The notes under the pieces are model-generated. The model saw only the letters and a list, made by a program, of their open reading frames with translations. It was not told the DNA's origin and ran no database searches. Positions 22,341 to 24,677 of a stretch of 24,677 nucleotides of DNA are shown one piece after another. Origin of the DNA: UBA1723 sp045641065 (GTDB taxonomy: Bacteria; Bacteroidota; Bacteroidia; Bacteroidales; Paludibacteraceae); assembly GCA_045641065.1 (NCBI GenBank), contig JAZUGF010000088.1:1-24677 (forward strand). The letters run 5' to 3'. The translations under genes were made by a program, and so were the position numbers. Numbering within the stretch: position 1 is the stretch's first letter; every line of letters begins with the position of its first letter.

Positions 22341-22664
22341 TTAAGCCATCGACTTAATTAGATTGACGGCCTTCTTTAGTTGATTGTATAGCTCAGAAGA
22401 TTCATTATTTTCTTTAAGTTTAGAAAGAATCCCCTTCATATCAGAACACTGATTTAAGCTAACCACAGAATCCACTTGTTGGGCAAAAGATGCAGCTTGA
22501 GTTTTGGCATCGGAATAGGTTGATGACAATTTGCTTGTAAATAAATACGTAGCATAAATTGAGGCTAAATTTTTAGCGTCTACTTTTCCATCAATAAGTT
22601 TAGACGCCTCGGCAATGATATCACGTTTGCCAATTAACGACTTAAAAAAATCAGAAATTCCCAT
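22341..22664 (-). CDS. Small alpha-helical protein, paralogue B, family unknown
   Basis: A 107-aa protein and the tandem paralogue of the 112-aa protein at 21762-22100, with the same start (MG, then an amphipathic FFKSLIGKRD), the same core GKVDAKNLASIYATYLF and the same end KKAVNLIKSM. About 48 of 107 positions are identical, so the duplication is old and both copies appear maintained. There is no signal peptide. It is more charged and less Ser/Ala-rich than paralogue A. No clear TAnnTTTG box is seen in the 22665-22846 gap. The function cannot be deduced. Confidence 0.8.
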   Translation of the reverse strand: MGISDFFKSLIGKRDIIAEASKLIDGKVDAKNLASIYATYLFTSKLSSTYSDAKTQAASFAQQVDSVVSLNQCSDMKGILSKLKENNESSELYNQLKKAVNLIKSMA

Positions 22665-22841
22665 GTTTGTTTAAATCAATGTTTGTTAAATCTTGAAATA
22701 TATTTATCTTTCTGAAATTTAGAAAAATACAATTATTAAATAATATTAATTCTCAAATCAAAGCTGATGTTTAAAGTCTATTATTCCTAGAAAGACGTAG
22801 CACAACATTATTATATATCTCAAGAAATAAGAAAAAAGTCT

Positions 22842-22849
22842 TAATTTTG
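22842..22849 (+). promoter_or_regulatory. -7 promoter box (TAATTTTG) of the second GT2 gene
   Basis: An exact TAnnTTTG match 27 bp before the ATG at 22877. It overlaps the in-frame TTG at 22847, so that codon cannot be the start. Confidence 0.7.
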
Positions 22850-22876
22850 CATTTGAATCATACAAAAATTGGTAAG

Positions 22877-23782
22877 ATGTTTGCATCAGTTATAATGTGT
22901 ACATATAATAGAGATAAGTATATCTACAATGTATTAAAAAGCATTGCAGACAATAAAATCTCTAAAGATCAATATGAAATTGTATTGGTCAACAACAACA
23001 GTAACGATAATACAGAAGCTGAATGCAATCGCTTTACAACTGACTTTCCAGATGTAAAATTCAGATATTTCATTGAGCGTAATCAAGGATTGTCATACGC
23101 ACGCAACCGAGGTATACAGGAAGCTTATGGAGATTTATTAGTTTATGTAGATGATGATGCTCTAATCAACAATGAATATCTACAGACTTACATCACATTC
23201 TTTGAGGAGCATCCTGAGATAGATGCTGCAGGAGGTCCAATCATCCCAAAATATGAGACTGAAGAACCTTCATGGATGTCAACTTTCACAAGGCAGTTGA
23301 TCACTGGCAAGCTATATTTGGGAGATAAAGTTCGTGAATTTCCATCACAGTCATTTCCAGGTGGAGGAAATGCCGCATATAGAAAATCGGTATTTGACAA
23401 AGTCGGATTGTTTAATGTAGAGTTAGGAAGAAAAGGAGATAGTCTGATTGGAGCAGAAGAGAAAGATATCTTTGACAAGATGACTACATTAGGAATGAGA
23501 TTCTTCTATCTACCTAATGCCATTCTATATCATCTTATCCCAGAAAAGAAACTTACTAAAGAGTATTTTGATAAGTTGACCTACTCTATCGGGAAAAGTG
23601 AGAGAATCAGAACAAAGAATATTTCAACGTTGAAATATTTGAAACGACTAGTGATGGAAGGAGTAAAATGGGCAGCATCAATTGTGTTGTGTGCTTATCA
23701 TACAATAAAATTATCGCCTAAAAAAGGAATCAAGTTGTTGCAGTTCAGATGGAATGTCAGTAAAGGATTGCTTGGATTCTAA
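22877..23782 (+). CDS. Family 2 glycosyltransferase (GT-A fold)
   Basis: A 301-aa enzyme with a GT2 catalytic domain: ASVIMCTYNR at the N-terminus, VLVNNNSNDNT, ERNQGLSYARNRGI, and the metal-binding VDDDALI (Asp92-94). An FPGGGNAAYRKSVFDKVG block and GAEEKDIF (the ED motif) follow. The last 60 residues contain a hydrophobic stretch (GVKWAASIVLCAYHTI) and several basic residues, which may bind the membrane. It is only distantly similar to the GT2 protein at 20817-21671. The start at 22877 is set by the promoter box. Substrate unknown; surface polysaccharide synthesis is likely. Confidence 0.9.
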   Translation: MFASVIMCTYNRDKYIYNVLKSIADNKISKDQYEIVLVNNNSNDNTEAECNRFTTDFPDVKFRYFIERNQGLSYARNRGIQEAYGDLLVYVDDDALINNEYLQTYITFFEEHPEIDAAGGPIIPKYETEEPSWMSTFTRQLITGKLYLGDKVREFPSQSFPGGGNAAYRKSVFDKVGLFNVELGRKGDSLIGAEEKDIFDKMTTLGMRFFYLPNAILYHLIPEKKLTKEYFDKLTYSIGKSERIRTKNISTLKYLKRLVMEGVKWAASIVLCAYHTIKLSPKKGIKLLQFRWNVSKGLLGF

Positions 23783-23885
23783 AGAACGATTAGATATTAA
23801 ATGCGTTATAGACAACATCAAAAAAACTATTTAATATTTTCTTCAAAAAAAATCCATTTTTCCGCACCAACATTCATTTTTTTTA

Positions 23886-23893
23886 TAAATTTG
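23886..23893 (+). promoter_or_regulatory. -7 promoter box (TAAATTTG) of the sigma factor gene
   Basis: An exact TAnnTTTG match. It implies a leader of about 95 nt before the ATG at 23995, longer than elsewhere in the window; ATTGT...ACAAT near its 5' end can form a small hairpin. Confidence 0.65.
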
Positions 23894-23994
23894 CATTGTA
23901 TAACAATCTAAAACGAAACGCCTATTGATAGAACATATACTCGTAAAATAAGTTTAATCAGCCGATAGTAATACCGGTGTAAATGTAGTAGTAT

Positions 23995-24531
23995 ATGATT
24001 CAAAAAATCGGTTTAACAACTGACAAAGAGTTGCAACTAGCCCAGTGCAAAGCTGAGGTTTATGCCTACATCATGCAACTTACTCACGATTCAGACCTTG
24101 CTGATGACATCTTTCAGGAAGTATCAATCCGTGTATTAACAAAAATCCGTAATGGTGAATATCACGACAACGGCAAATTTGCTGGTTGGGTGAAGACTAT
24201 CGCACACAATATGGTCATAGACTATATGCGTACGTCAAAGAATGATTGCGTCTACAATGACGACCTAATCAACGAAGATGCTGCATTTGATGATTGCGAG
24301 GAGGATTTGATTGTAAAAGAGCAGATTAGAGAAACTCTACACCGTCTAATCAACAAGCTTCCAAAGCCACAAACTGAGATCATCAAGATGCACTACTTTG
24401 AGGATTTGAGTTTCAACGAGATCGCAGAGAAGAAGAAAATCAGCATCAACACTGCCCTTGGACGCGCTAGATATGCGTTGATCAACCTTCGTGAGATGAT
24501 CAAGGAGAACAATATTATTTTGTACGCTTAA
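23995..24531 (+). CDS. ECF-type RNA polymerase sigma factor
   Basis: A 178-aa sigma-70 family protein with only regions 2 and 4. Region 2 (about residues 18-85) includes DLADDIFQEVSIRVLTKI, the core-binding and -10 recognition part, and FAGWVKTIAHNMVIDYMR. Region 4 (about 115-170) holds LPKPQTEIIKMHYFEDLSFN, then EIAEKKKISINTALGRARYA, the -35 recognising helix-turn-helix. The linker is acidic. No anti-sigma gene (FecR-like or zinc-binding) follows within the remaining 146 bp of the window, so it may be a free-standing ECF factor or its partner may lie elsewhere. It has its own promoter. The regulon cannot be inferred. Confidence 0.93.
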   Translation: MIQKIGLTTDKELQLAQCKAEVYAYIMQLTHDSDLADDIFQEVSIRVLTKIRNGEYHDNGKFAGWVKTIAHNMVIDYMRTSKNDCVYNDDLINEDAAFDDCEEDLIVKEQIRETLHRLINKLPKPQTEIIKMHYFEDLSFNEIAEKKKISINTALGRARYALINLREMIKENNIILYA

Positions 24532-24660
24532 TAAGTGGATTCCTTGTCAATCAAAATCAACTAGATGTTTAACTTCTAATACTGAATGCCTATGAGAAAA
24601 CGTATACTCAGATAATTTTTGATGTTATTGTAAAGAACATATTAAATACATCATTTATAT

Positions 24661-24677
24661 ACGCTCGCCCTACGGGC
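24661..24677 (-). repeat. Composite palindromic repeat, family A, copy 4 (cut by the window end)
   Basis: Read on the minus strand, GCCC-GTA-GGGC followed by GAGCGT. Apart from one loop base this equals the right hairpin and end of copy 2 (9452-9467). The rest of the element would lie beyond the window. Confidence 0.65.

Overview
The window is a chromosomal segment of a member of the Bacteroidota, most likely Bacteroidales from a fibre-degrading habitat such as gut or rumen. Three things point there: AT-rich DNA with genes on both strands; start regions that carry the Bacteroidota -7 box TAnnTTTG (many clear examples) rather than Shine-Dalgarno sites; and family content that includes a type IX secretion C-terminal domain, a CE15 esterase, a lipoprotein GH3 glucosidase, DUF4349, DUF3791 and TIGR02757. 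The genus cannot be fixed from the sequence alone.

Layout. 38-2509: a divergent pair, an unrecognised 255-aa protein (-) and a polysaccharide-type glycosyltransferase with a Cys cluster (+). 2735-6166: ileS (-). 6483-9382: a run on the + strand, trmD, two small DUF3791 proteins, a polyvalent-type protein kinase that overlaps the second of them by ATGA, and a DUF4349 lipoprotein. 9612-10925: a small monooxygenase, folK and a NUDIX hydrolase (+). 10984-14732: hisS followed by a GH3 beta-glucosidase (-). 14921-15814: a RhuM-type DNA-binding protein with a PLD-like C-terminus (+). 15887-15980: a candidate small RNA (-). 16062-19779: a MATE transporter and a secreted multidomain glucuronoyl esterase (-). 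20079-21671: a GT2 glycosyltransferase and a TIGR02757 protein (-). 21762-22664: two tandem paralogous small proteins of unknown family (-). 22877-24531: a second GT2 enzyme and an ECF-type sigma factor (+).

Housekeeping genes (ileS, trmD, folK, hisS) are interleaved with polysaccharide-degrading enzymes (GH3, CE15), surface-glycan glycosyltransferases and accessory genes (DUF3791/kinase, RhuM-like). The most unusual content is partly non-coding. There is a short transcription unit with a near-perfect promoter and a strong terminator but no ORF. There are two families of dispersed palindromic elements: a GCGAG/GGGCGAGCG composite with four copies, one internally deleted and one cut by the window end, and a GGGGCATGCCCC family with three copies, two of which double as terminators. 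The best candidate for an under-described protein system is the DUF3791-DUF3791-kinase module behind trmD.

No tRNA, rRNA, CRISPR array or transposase gene was seen.
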